Positions 1 to 8,327 of a DNA stretch of 64,000 nt are shown here, in pieces. The stretch comes from Paraburkholderia sp. PGU19 (GTDB taxonomy: Bacteria; Pseudomonadota; Gammaproteobacteria; Burkholderiales; Burkholderiaceae). The notes below the pieces were generated by a model, which saw only the letters and a list, made by a program, of their open reading frames with translations, was not told the DNA's origin and did no database searches. Numbering within the stretch: position 1 is the first letter of the stretch; each line of letters begins with the position of its first letter. The stretch is taken from the NCBI RefSeq assembly GCF_013426915.1, contig NZ_AP023181.1, positions 186,001 to 250,000 of the forward strand. The letters are read 5' to 3'. The translations under genes and the position numbers were made by a program.

Positions 1-690
1 CTCGGCTCGCTCGAACAGGCGACGCTAGGCGCGGCCGAAATCGGCATGGGCCGGCGCGGCTGGCTGAGTGTCGGCTTTACGCGCTCGGCGATGTACAGCA
101 TTCTGCCGCCTGCGCTGAAGGCTTTTCACCGCGAGTTTCCGCAAGTCGAGCTGAAGCTCTACGAAATGCTCACCGACGAACAGAGCGATGCGCTGCGCGA
201 CATGCGCATCCACGTCGGCATCGGACGACAGCCACTTCCCATGTCGGGCTACACGTCTCGCGTGCTGTTGCGCGAGCAGCTCGTCGTCGTGATGGCGCTC
301 GATCATCCGCTTGCAAAACGAAAGAAAGTGAAAGTCGCCGAACTGGCCGACACGCCGTTGATCCTCTATCCGAAGCACCAGAATGCCCAGTACAAGCGGT
401 CGGTCCTGTCGCTGTATCGCGATGCGGGCGTGACGCCGTTCATCGCGCACCAGGCTTACGAAATACAGACTGCGATTGCGCTCGTCGCGGCGGGGCTGGG
501 CGTGACGGTGGTTGGGGAGTCGGTGGCGCGTCATGGGCGTACCGATGTCGTGTACCGCCACCTGGAAGGCCCGGGTTCCGCGCAACGCTCGACCCTCGCC
601 GCCACCTATCGCGACGACGACACGTCGCCGCATCTGCTCGCATTCTTACGCTGCCTTCCGCCGCCGCTCGACGACAGCGGCACACTATAA
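1..690 (+). CDS. LysR-family transcriptional regulator, 5'-truncated by window edge
   Basis: The frame is open from the first base to a TAA at 688-690, giving about 229 codons without the N-terminal helix-turn-helix, which lies outside the window. What remains is the LysR substrate-binding domain: a beta strand start (GWLSVGFTRSA), an FHREFPQVELKL helix/strand and the late segment with ALVAAGLGVTVV that is typical of the family. The MFS transporter gene follows on the same strand after about 150 bases, and the hydratase and aldolase genes come next, so this is plausibly the activator of that catabolic cluster. The effector is not deducible; an aromatic acid is an inference from the neighbours. 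Confidence 0.85.
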   Translation, partial: LGSLEQATLGAAEIGMGRRGWLSVGFTRSAMYSILPPALKAFHREFPQVELKLYEMLTDEQSDALRDMRIHVGIGRQPLPMSGYTSRVLLREQLVVVMALDHPLAKRKKVKVAELADTPLILYPKHQNAQYKRSVLSLYRDAGVTPFIAHQAYEIQTAIALVAAGLGVTVVGESVARHGRTDVVYRHLEGPGSAQRSTLAATYRDDDTSPHLLAFLRCLPPPLDDSGTL

Positions 691-844
691 GACGATCGTT
701 ATACAAGCATAAGCATCTCGTCTTGGACTTCCTGGCCGCGCATTCCTACCATCGAACAGGTAGCTGACGCTATGGTTTGAACCCCATCGCTCAGTCCACA
801 GGAATGAAGCGACCGCAGTGTCGCGCGCTCAGGAAGGAGACGGC

Positions 845-2170
845 ATGACCCGCATCGACGAAGCAGCAACCATGCGAAAAGTGTACGGGCGCTTGATGCC
901 CTTGCTCTTCGCAATGATGTTCTTCAACTATCTCGACCGCATCAACATCGGCTTCGCAGCCCTCGATATGAACAACGACATGGGCTTCAGTCCTGCCGTG
1001 TTCGGCTTCGCGGGGAGTATTTTCTTCGTCGGCTATATGTTGCTCGAAGTGCCGAGCAATCTGCTGTTGCATCGTGTCGGCGCGCGCCGGTGGATTGCGC
1101 GCATTCTGCTCACGTGGGGCGCGGTCGCTGCCGCCACGGCATTCGTGTTCAACGACACCAGCTTCTACGTGCTGCGCTTTTCGCTGGGCGTGATGGAAGC
1201 GGGCTTCCTGCCCGGCGTTGCCGTTTATCTGACCAAGTGGTTTCCCGAACGCTACCGGGCGCGCGCTGTTGGCGGGTACATCATTGCGGGCTCGTTTTCG
1301 GCGGTGCTCGGCGGCCCGATCTCGACGACGCTGATGACCTACGCGAACGGCGTGCTCGGACTGCATGGCTGGCAATGGATGTTCATCCTCGAAGGCGTCC
1401 CGGCGATGCTGCTCGGCCTCCTGACGCTGCGCATCATGACCGAGCGTCCGGCCGACGCCGCATGGCTCAGCGATGACGAGAAGCGCTGGCTCGAATCGAC
1501 GCTCGCTGCGGAACGCGAAGCGCTCGGCGGCCATACGCATGTTTCGTTTCTGCGCGTGGCAGGCGATATCCGCGTGTGGAGCCTTGCATGTCTGTTCGGC
1601 TGTGCGCTCGTGGGCATTTATGGGCTCTTTCTGTGGCTGCCGCAGATCGTCAAGAGCCTCGGCCATCTGAGCAATATTGAAGTCGGTTTTCTTTCCGCAG
1701 CGCCGCCGCTGCTAGGCGTGCTCGGCACGTTCCTGATCAGCCGCAGTTCCGACCGTACCGGCGACCGCAAGAAGCACCTCGCATTCGTGTACGGCGCGAG
1801 CGCGATTGCCATCGCGGGCAGTGCCTATGCGCCGAATCCCGTGATCGCTTATGCGCTGCTGTGCGTAACGGGACTCTTTATTTACGCGGGCAATCCGCTG
1901 TTCTGGAGCCTCGCGTCGTCGTTCCGCACAGGCGCGGCGGGCGCCGCAACGATCGCGCTGATCAACACGATCGCGCAGTTCGGCGGACTGGTGGGGCCGT
2001 GGAGCATCGGACTGGTGCGCCGCGCGACGGGTAACTTCTCGCTGGCGTTGCTGACCATCGCGGCATTTCTCGTGATCGCGACGATCATCGCGCTCGTCAT
2101 GCGCGTCACGCCGCCGGAGGAGGGCGCGTCGTCGGCGCTCGCGAATGGCGATGCCGCCACCGGCAGCTAA
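845..2170 (+). CDS. MFS transporter, anion:cation symporter type
   Basis: A 441-residue protein with about 12 hydrophobic segments. Early motifs FNYLDRINIGFA and the loop after TM2-TM3 (LLHRVGARRW) match the anion:cation symporter family, which takes up aromatic acids, tartrate, phthalate and sugar acids. The ATG at 845 is chosen because an AAGGAG box lies at 834-839; an in-frame GTG at 818 lacks one. The gene lies between a LysR gene and the LigJ/LigK-like genes, so uptake of gallate, protocatechuate or a related acid is the simplest inference. The substrate cannot be read from sequence. Confidence 0.88.
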   Translation: MTRIDEAATMRKVYGRLMPLLFAMMFFNYLDRINIGFAALDMNNDMGFSPAVFGFAGSIFFVGYMLLEVPSNLLLHRVGARRWIARILLTWGAVAAATAFVFNDTSFYVLRFSLGVMEAGFLPGVAVYLTKWFPERYRARAVGGYIIAGSFSAVLGGPISTTLMTYANGVLGLHGWQWMFILEGVPAMLLGLLTLRIMTERPADAAWLSDDEKRWLESTLAAEREALGGHTHVSFLRVAGDIRVWSLACLFGCALVGIYGLFLWLPQIVKSLGHLSNIEVGFLSAAPPLLGVLGTFLISRSSDRTGDRKKHLAFVYGASAIAIAGSAYAPNPVIAYALLCVTGLFIYAGNPLFWSLASSFRTGAAGAATIALINTIAQFGGLVGPWSIGLVRRATGNFSLALLTIAAFLVIATIIALVMRVTPPEEGASSALANGDAATGS

Positions 2171-2217
2171 TAGCGTTTTATCGCAGGTTCATTGGAAAGA
2201 CTCAAAGGGTTCGCTAC

Positions 2218-3258
2218 ATGATCATCGATTGCCACGGTCATTACACGACGTCGCCACGACCGCACGAGGCGTGGCGCGCGAAGCAGATTGCCGCGCTGAA
2301 GGACGGCACGCCCGTGCCGCCGCGTCCCGTCATCACAGATGACGAAATCCGCGAAAGCATCGAAACGGGACAGCGGCGCATTCAACGCGAGCGCGGCACC
2401 GACCTCACGATTTTCTCGCCACGCGCTGCGGGCATGGGTCATCATCTCGCCGGCGCAGAGGCGAATGCCGTCTGGTCGAGCGAGTGCAATGACCTCGTGC
2501 ATCGTGTTTGCTCGCTGTTCCCAAGGCATTTCGTCGGCGTGTGCCAGTTGCCGCAAGCGCCCGGTGTGTCGCCCGACAATAGCATTGCAGAACTGCGCAG
2601 GTGTGTTCAGGAGCTTGGTTTTATCGGCTGCAATCTGAATCCCGATCCATCGGGCGGGCACTGGTCCGGGCCGCCGCTTACCGATCGCTTCTGGTATCCG
2701 TTATACGAAGCAATGGTTGAGCTCGATGTGCCCGCGATGATTCACGTGTCGTCGTCGTGCAATCCGAATTTCCATGCTACGGGCGCGCATTACATCAATG
2801 GCGATACGTCCGTGTTCATGCAGTTGCTCACCGCCAATCTGTTCGCGGACTTCCCAACTCTGCGCTTCATCATTCCTCATGGCGGCGGCGCCGTGCCTTA
2901 TCACTGGGGACGTTATCGCGGGCTCGCGCAGGACATGAAGCGGCCGTTGCTGCGTGACTATCTGCTGAAGAACGTGTTCTTCGATACTTGCGTGTACCAC
3001 CAGCCCGGCGCTGAACTGCTCGCGAAAGTCATTCCCGTCGAGAACATTCTTTTCGCATCGGAAACCATCGGCGCAGTGCAGGGCATCGATCCCGAGACGG
3101 GTCACTACTATGACGACACGCGGCGCTATATCGATGCAATCGAATGGTTGAGCGACGCCGATCGGCAACGCATCTACGAAGACAACGCGCGGGCGGTGTA
3201 TGCACGCCTCACCGCGCAACTCGACAAGCAACTGGCAACGGAAGGGGCGACGATATGA
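2218..3258 (+). CDS. ligJ: 4-oxalomesaconate hydratase, amidohydrolase type (LigJ-like)
   Basis: A 346-residue amidohydrolase-superfamily protein. It starts with the DCHGH metal motif (His6, His8), has His176 (MIHVS), His221 (HGGGAVPYH) and Glu282 (ASETIG), the same pattern of metal ligands known for LigJ of Sphingobium. LigJ adds water to 4-oxalomesaconate to give 4-carboxy-4-hydroxy-2-oxoadipate in protocatechuate 4,5-cleavage and gallate degradation. The stop overlaps the ATG of the next gene (ATGA at 3255-3258), which encodes the next pathway enzyme, so translation is probably coupled. The main alternative is an uncharacterised ACMSD-type hydrolase. Confidence 0.85.
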   Translation: MIIDCHGHYTTSPRPHEAWRAKQIAALKDGTPVPPRPVITDDEIRESIETGQRRIQRERGTDLTIFSPRAAGMGHHLAGAEANAVWSSECNDLVHRVCSLFPRHFVGVCQLPQAPGVSPDNSIAELRRCVQELGFIGCNLNPDPSGGHWSGPPLTDRFWYPLYEAMVELDVPAMIHVSSSCNPNFHATGAHYINGDTSVFMQLLTANLFADFPTLRFIIPHGGGAVPYHWGRYRGLAQDMKRPLLRDYLLKNVFFDTCVYHQPGAELLAKVIPVENILFASETIGAVQGIDPETGHYYDDTRRYIDAIEWLSDADRQRIYEDNARAVYARLTAQLDKQLATEGATI

Positions 3259-3923
3259 ATCCGATTGGCTGGCGCGAATATGAATCGGCTCCGCAAGCAA
3301 GCCCTGCAACGCTGGCTGCGTTGCGCGAACTCGCGGTGTCGCTGCTCAGCGACAACATGGCGCGCGCAAGTGGAATAGTGGGCTTGCAGGCGTATCACAG
3401 GCCGCATGCGATGGCGGGCACAGCGGTCACGGTGCGCACGCGTGGCGGCGATAATCTCGCGATCCATCGAGCGTTCGACTTTTGCAGGCCAGGCGATGTG
3501 CTCGTGATCGACGGCGGCGGCGAGCTGACCCAGGCGCTGATGGGCGACATCATGGCGAGTTATGCGGAAAGTCTCGGCGTGCAGGGGCTGGTGATCGACG
3601 GCGCGATACGCGATGTCGGCGCGCTGCGTCAACGGGAGTTTCCCGTGTATGCGCGCGGCGTCACGCATCGCGGGCCGTACAAGAATGGGCCGGGCGAAAT
3701 CAACGTGCCCGTGACGGTTGGGCGGATGGTGGTGAATCCGGGCGACATCATCGTTGGCGATGAAGATGGGCTGCTGGCGATTGCGCCTTCGGATGTGGAG
3801 AGCGTGATTGAGGGTGCACGCAAGCAGGGCGCGAAGGAAGCGGCTGCGTTGCGATCGATTGCCGAAGGTCGGTTCGACAGGACATGGGTGATGCCGCATC
3901 GTGACCGGATGATGAACGGGTGA
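3255..3923 (+). CDS. ligK: 4-carboxy-4-hydroxy-2-oxoadipate aldolase, RraA/LigK family
   Basis: A 222-residue protein of the class II pyruvate aldolase/RraA fold. The phosphate/pyruvate loop GGGELTQALMGD and the metal/catalytic pair in VIDGAIRD (Arg-Asp) are present, and the length matches the trimeric or hexameric aldolases LigK, GalC and ProA. These split 4-carboxy-4-hydroxy-2-oxoadipate to pyruvate and oxaloacetate and can also decarboxylate oxaloacetate. The start is the ATG at 3255 inside the overlap with the hydratase; a longer reading from 3144 would only extend into the upstream gene. The ring-cleavage dioxygenase genes are not in the window. Confidence 0.85.
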   Translation: MNPIGWREYESAPQASPATLAALRELAVSLLSDNMARASGIVGLQAYHRPHAMAGTAVTVRTRGGDNLAIHRAFDFCRPGDVLVIDGGGELTQALMGDIMASYAESLGVQGLVIDGAIRDVGALRQREFPVYARGVTHRGPYKNGPGEINVPVTVGRMVVNPGDIIVGDEDGLLAIAPSDVESVIEGARKQGAKEAAALRSIAEGRFDRTWVMPHRDRMMNG

Positions 3924-4019
3924 GATTCGGGCAAGCGGCGCGGCGTGGTTGGACGAGTTGAGGTATAAGGGACGATCGCGCCGTTGGCATCGAATCAATC
4001 CGGAAACAGGCAATATTTC

Positions 4020-4412
4020 ATGACACCCTTTGTGGACGCAGCGGCTCTCGTCGCACTTGCTCGGCGCGCTGAAGAGAAAGATTCAGCGCCTTGCTCCTGC
4101 ACGAAGACACCGCTGGATGGATGGCAATCGCAACCGCTTTCGCTCGATGAAGCGCAGCTTGTTGAGGTGGCTACGCTCATGCGCGAGGATGATCCCGAGC
4201 CTACGTTTGCTGAGTATCGGCCGGATAACGTGCAGTACTGGTCGCCGGATGCGCCTATCGCGCCGCGGTACTTTCCGTATAACCGGTGTGGTGTCTGGGA
4301 GTGCTCGGAGTGCGGGCGGTTGTATTTGCGTTATACGGAAGGTGGCGGATATTTCGTTGATCGGCGCATTCGCGCGCTGAAGGCGGGGTTGATTGAGGAT
4401 GTGGGCGGGTGA
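4020..4412 (+). CDS. hypothetical protein with two Cys motifs
   Basis: A 130-residue protein read from the ATG at 4020; a TTG at 3984 would add twelve unlikely residues. It has a CSC motif near residue 27 and a C-terminal GVWECSECGRLYLRY segment, so a zinc or other metal site is possible. No signal peptide or membrane segment is visible. I do not recognise the family. It lies alone, about 100 bases downstream of the aldolase gene on the same strand, and is followed by an AT-rich intergenic region with palindromes. Confidence 0.6.
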   Translation: MTPFVDAAALVALARRAEEKDSAPCSCTKTPLDGWQSQPLSLDEAQLVEVATLMREDDPEPTFAEYRPDNVQYWSPDAPIAPRYFPYNRCGVWECSECGRLYLRYTEGGGYFVDRRIRALKAGLIEDVGG

Positions 4413-4470
4413 GGTGGGGTTTTGCAGACCTCTCTAGATCGCCGCTAGAATAAAAACAAATAGTGTCGTC

Positions 4471-4499
4471 GATTTATGACATAAATCAATTGATCAATT
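4471..4499. promoter_or_regulatory. two abutting perfect palindromes, operator-like
   Basis: GATTTATG-A-CATAAATC at 4471-4487 is a perfect 8+1+8 palindrome, and AATTGATCAATT at 4488-4499 is a perfect 12-bp palindrome touching it. They sit in an AT-rich stretch between the hypothetical gene and the small reading frame near 4.7 kb. Dimeric regulator binding is inferred; no regulator can be assigned. Confidence 0.45.
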
Positions 4500-4719
4500 T
4501 TTAATTCGCAATCCTCTGTTTGCAAAGCCGAAAAGATTTAAATTTGTGCAGGAGGCTGCTGCACAAATTCTGGATTCGGCCATGCCTTCAGGGTGCGCGG
4601 CGACAATTTGCGCAAGGCGGGAAGGGCTGGCTTGCACTGGATCAGTATGGCGACACGCTCTTCAAGTTTCTGATGATCGAAACGTCGAAGGGGAAGATTG
4701 CCTGTCTCACGAGGCCACG

Positions 4720-4845
4720 ATGAAGCGTCTCGAATTGACGATTGGTGACCTGCCCAAGGTGTTGGATGCCGTGGACATGGAGGCTGACTGGTCGCTGGAG
4801 GAGCCTGAGCAGGCGTCAGCTCCGTTATCGTCGCCTTGTATGTGA
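4720..4845 (+). CDS. small hypothetical ORF, possible gene remnant
   Basis: A 41-residue acidic reading frame (MKRLELTIGDLPKVLDAVD...). An open stretch in another frame just upstream (about 4600-4715, KGWLALDQYGDTLFKFLMIE) also looks protein-like, so the two may be pieces of one broken gene. A strong hairpin terminator on the same strand follows 17 bases after the stop, which supports transcription ending here. No family recognised. Confidence 0.3.
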   Translation: MKRLELTIGDLPKVLDAVDMEADWSLEEPEQASAPLSSPCM

Positions 4846-4862
4846 ATCCGAAATCAGAGCTC

Positions 4863-4899
4863 AAACCCGCCAGTTCTCTTCGGAGCCTGGCGGGTTTTT
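4863..4899 (+). terminator. Rho-independent terminator
   Basis: AAACCCGCCAG at 4863-4873 pairs with CTGGCGGGTTT at 4887-4897 around a 13-base loop, and the T-run continues to 4899. It is oriented for plus-strand transcription. It separates the small plus-strand frame from the minus-strand gene at 4942-5097. Confidence 0.8.
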
Positions 4900-4941
4900 C
4901 TTTGCCTGCGGGGTGCGGGCTACATACAGCGGTGGAGTCAC

Positions 4942-5097
4942 TCAGCCGTTCAGTTGCGACTCGACGTTCAGGACGATCCGCGCGAGCGGGTTGTTGTCTG
5001 CGGATTGCGGCGCGAACTTGATCTGGGCGAAGGTGACGATAGCGAGAGCGACGACCATGAGTACTCCAGACGCGGCGATGCGGGTAAGGTATTTCAC
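4942..5097 (-). CDS. small membrane-anchored or exported protein
   Basis: Reading from GTG at 5097, which has GAGG a few bases upstream, gives 51 residues: a short basic N-terminus (KYLTR), a hydrophobic stretch of about 18 residues (IAASGVLMVVALAIVTFA), then a polar tail ending LNVESQLNG. This looks like a single-pass inner-membrane or secreted small protein. Longer readings to 5217 add low-complexity residues without a ribosome site. Function unknown. Confidence 0.45.
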   Translation of the reverse strand: MKYLTRIAASGVLMVVALAIVTFAQIKFAPQSADNNPLARIVLNVESQLNG

Positions 5098-5205
5098 GGG
5101 AACCTCATTTTGATGGTGTAGACAGAAACTGGGCGAAGCTGACAGGCGTGTCGAATCACCTTCAGCGGCATGTCTGTCCGCAACCCGGCAATGCCGGACG
5201 CGGTC

Positions 5206-5307
5206 GTCGGATCGCACTTGCCGATCGGACGGGATTTGTGCAGTGCGCTATAACACGACCGTCGGATCGCACCTACCGATCGCACGGGCTTGTGCAGTGC
5301 ACTATAA
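5206..5307. repeat. two-copy imperfect direct repeat, about 55-bp period
   Basis: Copy one is 5206-5253 and copy two 5261-5307. Both begin GTCGGATCGCAC, share CCGATCG.ACGGG and end TTGTGCAGTGC.CTATAA. The conserved TTGTGCAGTGC..TATAA end resembles a promoter or regulator site duplicated in tandem. It lies upstream of the transposon and of the minus-strand small gene. Confidence 0.6.
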
Positions 5308-5498
5308 ACGGTTTATCCGCGTGCCCGGTGCGACATCCTGTCACCAGCGGATGGTTAATTGCTTGAGCGTTTCGTGTATGAAAGATTTCTGTAGGCCGTA
5401 ACGCGCCGTCATGCTATGTGGACAATTCTCGCAGGCACGGACGATATCGAGGTGGCTGCCTCGACAGTCTCCCCGCAGGAGCCCGCCAGATTGACGTC

Positions 5499-5640
5499 GA
5501 TCAAAATAAGTCTGTCAATCCAGAATCCCGTCAAAGACAAGCCGTATAAGCTGGCGTCATTTTTAATTGCCAATTTTATTGGCACTCGCAACTAAATAAA
5601 ATCGTCAATTCGCATAAGTCCGCATTAATTTCGTCAATTC
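5499..5640. repeat. left end of the Tn7-like element with repeated transposase sites
   Basis: After the 11-mer at 5499-5509, CGTCA motifs recur at 5529, 5555, 5603 and 5632; the last two extend to CGTCAATTCGC and flank ATTAATT. Tn7-family ends carry several TnsB sites arranged like this. The same CGTCAATTCG..ATTAAT pattern recurs inverted at the right end. The region is AT-rich compared with its neighbours. Site boundaries are by eye. Confidence 0.55.
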
Positions 5641-5681
5641 GCGTCCTAGACTTCGAAGCCCGTGCCTACTGCGTTGATCTC

Positions 5682-6317
5682 ATGGAAGATTTTCTGGATA
5701 ATCCGCAGCCTGTCGCGCTTGATCGGCCACGCGGCGCGCATCGGCTCGAAGCTTTCAGTCCGAAGCTCAACCGGCGGCTGACGTTCTATCGACGCTGCGC
5801 ATTCGATCAGTGGATCCTCATCGAAACAGATCCGGGGGTACGGGTATTCTGCGAGCGCCCAGGGTACGTTCAGCTTCGTGGGCAGCGACAGCTTGCCGAC
5901 TTCTGGGTCTCTTTCTCGGACCGGCAGGAGTTAATCCTGCTGCCGGCGCCGGTTACCGCGGACGGTCCAACGCGTGACGGCAAATTCAGGGATTTCAACT
6001 CGATCGATGTCCGGAGCGTCAATCCGGCCGATCTGGCGGCATCGCGCACGTGGATTGACAACTGGAAGCGCATGCTGCCTTGTATCGTCGTCACCCGTGG
6101 CCTCGTGCCCGCATCTCTCCTTGACGCGATTGAGCAGTTCATCTGCAGTCCTCAGTCCTTGCTTTCCATCGAGCGCAAGTTTTCAGCGGGCGATCCGATT
6201 CTCGCACGGGCGGCAGTCTTCGGGCTGCTGTATGCAGGCCGCGTGAGCGCCCCAGAGTTGCGAACCGACGCATTGTCGTCGATGACGCGATTCGCTTCTC
6301 AGGAGAGTCAGTCATGA
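5682..6317 (+). CDS. tnsA: TnsA-like transposon endonuclease subunit
   Basis: A 211-residue protein. FSPKLNRRLTFYRRCAFDQW followed by LIETDPGVRVFCERPGYV is the characteristic start of TnsA-family restriction-like nucleases, with Glu48 and Asp73 (LADFWVSF) in the positions of the first two catalytic acids. The strand that normally carries the catalytic lysine reads QELILLP here, with no Lys, so 5'-end cleavage may be lost or rely on a different residue. It overlaps tnsB by 4 bases (ATGA at 6314). The C-terminal half is weakly conserved and would contact the transposase. Confidence 0.72.
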   Translation: MEDFLDNPQPVALDRPRGAHRLEAFSPKLNRRLTFYRRCAFDQWILIETDPGVRVFCERPGYVQLRGQRQLADFWVSFSDRQELILLPAPVTADGPTRDGKFRDFNSIDVRSVNPADLAASRTWIDNWKRMLPCIVVTRGLVPASLLDAIEQFICSPQSLLSIERKFSAGDPILARAAVFGLLYAGRVSAPELRTDALSSMTRFASQESQS

Positions 6318-8305
6318 GCCGTCGCAAACCCGAACTGCAGGCGCTCGATCTCGCGTCGTGGCCCGCCGTCGCATGGACAGATTTCGACGCGAAGGCACGT
6401 AAGGTTATCAAGATGCGAATGCAGGCGATCGAGCGCTTCGCGCGGGGTGAACCGGTCAAGGGCATTGAGCAGTCGACTGGCGTGAACAGGCGGCAGCTCT
6501 ATCGATTGCTGGAACGTGGACTGTCACTTCACCCTGATGGACGGATTTACGGGTTCCGCGGGCTGCAGAGTTACGTGAGAGTCACGGAATACGCGCGGCT
6601 GGGCCAGATCACTGTGAGGGGAGAGCGGGGCAGTCGCGGTACGGCAGGCGCTTTCTCCCAACTTCTCGAACGCTACCCGTCACTTTCAGTATGGCTACGT
6701 TCGCAGCTCAAGCGGCGTCGTGTCACGCTCGAGCAGATCCATACCGAAGGCCGGCTGCATACGAGATTGAGCGGTTTGCAACCGCTGCACGTCGAGTTTC
6801 TGTGGCAGTGCCGCTCCGCGGGGCTAACGGTTGGAGACTACCCTTTCAATACCCGCGGGCGGGCGATCCGTTCACTGGCAGCGCATCTGAAGGCGGAAAT
6901 GCTGCGCAACTTCGCCACAGGCGCGCGGGCGGCAGGAGCTTCGCACCTGAAAGGGATACCACGCCACGAGGACGATTTTGCCAGTCCACCAGCAACGCGG
7001 CCTTACCAGGTCGTGGAGTTTGATGGGCACCGGCTCGATATCCGGCTCAAGGTAGTAGTGCGTGATCAACTGGGCTTCGAGCACGAGTTCGAGATTGAGC
7101 GCGTCTGGCTACTCGCGATCATTGACGTCAGCACCCGGGCGGTGCTCGGCTATCACATTGCGCTGGGACGCGAATACAGCCGCTATGACGTCATCAAGAC
7201 AATCGAGAACGCACTGGAACCGCATCGACCACGAACCTTCACGATTCCAGGCTTAACCTACGGACCACGTGACGGATTCCCATCGCAACGGTTGCCGGAA
7301 CTCGCGTACGTCACGTGGGAGTGGATGAAGCTTGACAACGCGAAGGCGAACCTGGCAAACGAGTCACGGGCTGCATTGTGCGAATTCGTCGGTTGCTGTG
7401 TTGATGCCGGGCCGAAGTACAGTCCAGATGAGCGACCCTATATCGAACGCTTTTTTGGCACCATAGCCGGCAGGCTGTCGTCCAGGTTGCCGGGTTACAC
7501 GGGTTCGCATCCGCGTGACTTGCGCCGTGCTCTGGCGGATCCAAAGGGCAACCTGCGCCTGTACGTATCACTCGACGAGCTGGAGGAGCTGATTGAGTAC
7601 GCGATCGCGAGCTACCATGGCACGCCACACGCCGGGCTGAACAATGTCACGCCATTGGAGGCGATGGAATATTTCGTTCGCGGCAGTCAGCAACTGCTCA
7701 CGTGGCTTCCCGAACATCACCGGCGTTCCCTCTGCCTGATGCAATCGGCAATTCATTGCCAGGTACGCGCCTACCTCGGCAAAGGTGTCCGGCCACATAT
7801 CAATCTGCACGGCGCTCGATATACGAGCGCCGTGCTTGCGTGCAGCACACAGTTCATCGGCAAGCGATTGCTGGTCTATATGAACGCGGACGATATGCGT
7901 AGCGTGCGCGCATTCCTGCCGGATGGTACCGAACTGGGCGTTCTCGATGTTCAAGGCGCGTGGCGCCTGATACCACACACTCTCAAACTGCGGCAGGAAA
8001 TCCTCAAGGAGAAGGGTAACCGACGTTCGCCGACATCGGTCGAGGCAAATCCGATCGAAGAGTACGTTCAAGGCAAACTGGCCAGGGCGAAGAAGACACG
8101 CAGGGCGGCCTCGGACCTGTCGCAGGCGATGCGCGTTATGTCAGCTGCGTCGTCAGCACGCCCGCCCGTAGGCCCTCCGACCGCCGTAACAGTTGCTGCG
8201 CTTACGGCGGTAGGGCCGTCGGAGCCAGAGACCGAAGGAGTAGCAGCACCGCGGGGCCCAACGCGTCCCCGAAAGCTCACCATTGGCACCGGCCAGGTCT
8301 TTTAA
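6314..8305 (+). CDS. tnsB: TnsB/TniA-like DDE transposase
   Basis: A 663-residue rve-superfamily transposase. It has N-terminal helix-turn-helix segments (GIEQSTGVNRRQLYRLL, about residues 50-67), then an integrase core with Asp237 (VVEFDGHRLD), Asp341 (MKLDNAKAN) and Glu378 (RPYIERFF), a D-D-(36)-E arrangement. The Mu-type C-terminal beta-barrel follows, and the last 80 residues are low-complexity and Ala/Pro-rich, probably the TnsC-interacting tail. It catalyses strand transfer at the 3' ends. It sits 22 bases before the ATPase gene. A strong hairpin lies within its 3' end at 8180-8211. Confidence 0.88.
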   Translation: MSRRKPELQALDLASWPAVAWTDFDAKARKVIKMRMQAIERFARGEPVKGIEQSTGVNRRQLYRLLERGLSLHPDGRIYGFRGLQSYVRVTEYARLGQITVRGERGSRGTAGAFSQLLERYPSLSVWLRSQLKRRRVTLEQIHTEGRLHTRLSGLQPLHVEFLWQCRSAGLTVGDYPFNTRGRAIRSLAAHLKAEMLRNFATGARAAGASHLKGIPRHEDDFASPPATRPYQVVEFDGHRLDIRLKVVVRDQLGFEHEFEIERVWLLAIIDVSTRAVLGYHIALGREYSRYDVIKTIENALEPHRPRTFTIPGLTYGPRDGFPSQRLPELAYVTWEWMKLDNAKANLANESRAALCEFVGCCVDAGPKYSPDERPYIERFFGTIAGRLSSRLPGYTGSHPRDLRRALADPKGNLRLYVSLDELEELIEYAIASYHGTPHAGLNNVTPLEAMEYFVRGSQQLLTWLPEHHRRSLCLMQSAIHCQVRAYLGKGVRPHINLHGARYTSAVLACSTQFIGKRLLVYMNADDMRSVRAFLPDGTELGVLDVQGAWRLIPHTLKLRQEILKEKGNRRSPTSVEANPIEEYVQGKLARAKKTRRAASDLSQAMRVMSAASSARPPVGPPTAVTVAALTAVGPSEPETEGVAAPRGPTRPRKLTIGTGQVF

Positions 8306-8327
8306 TCTGACGTTTGTGGGAGGCAAC

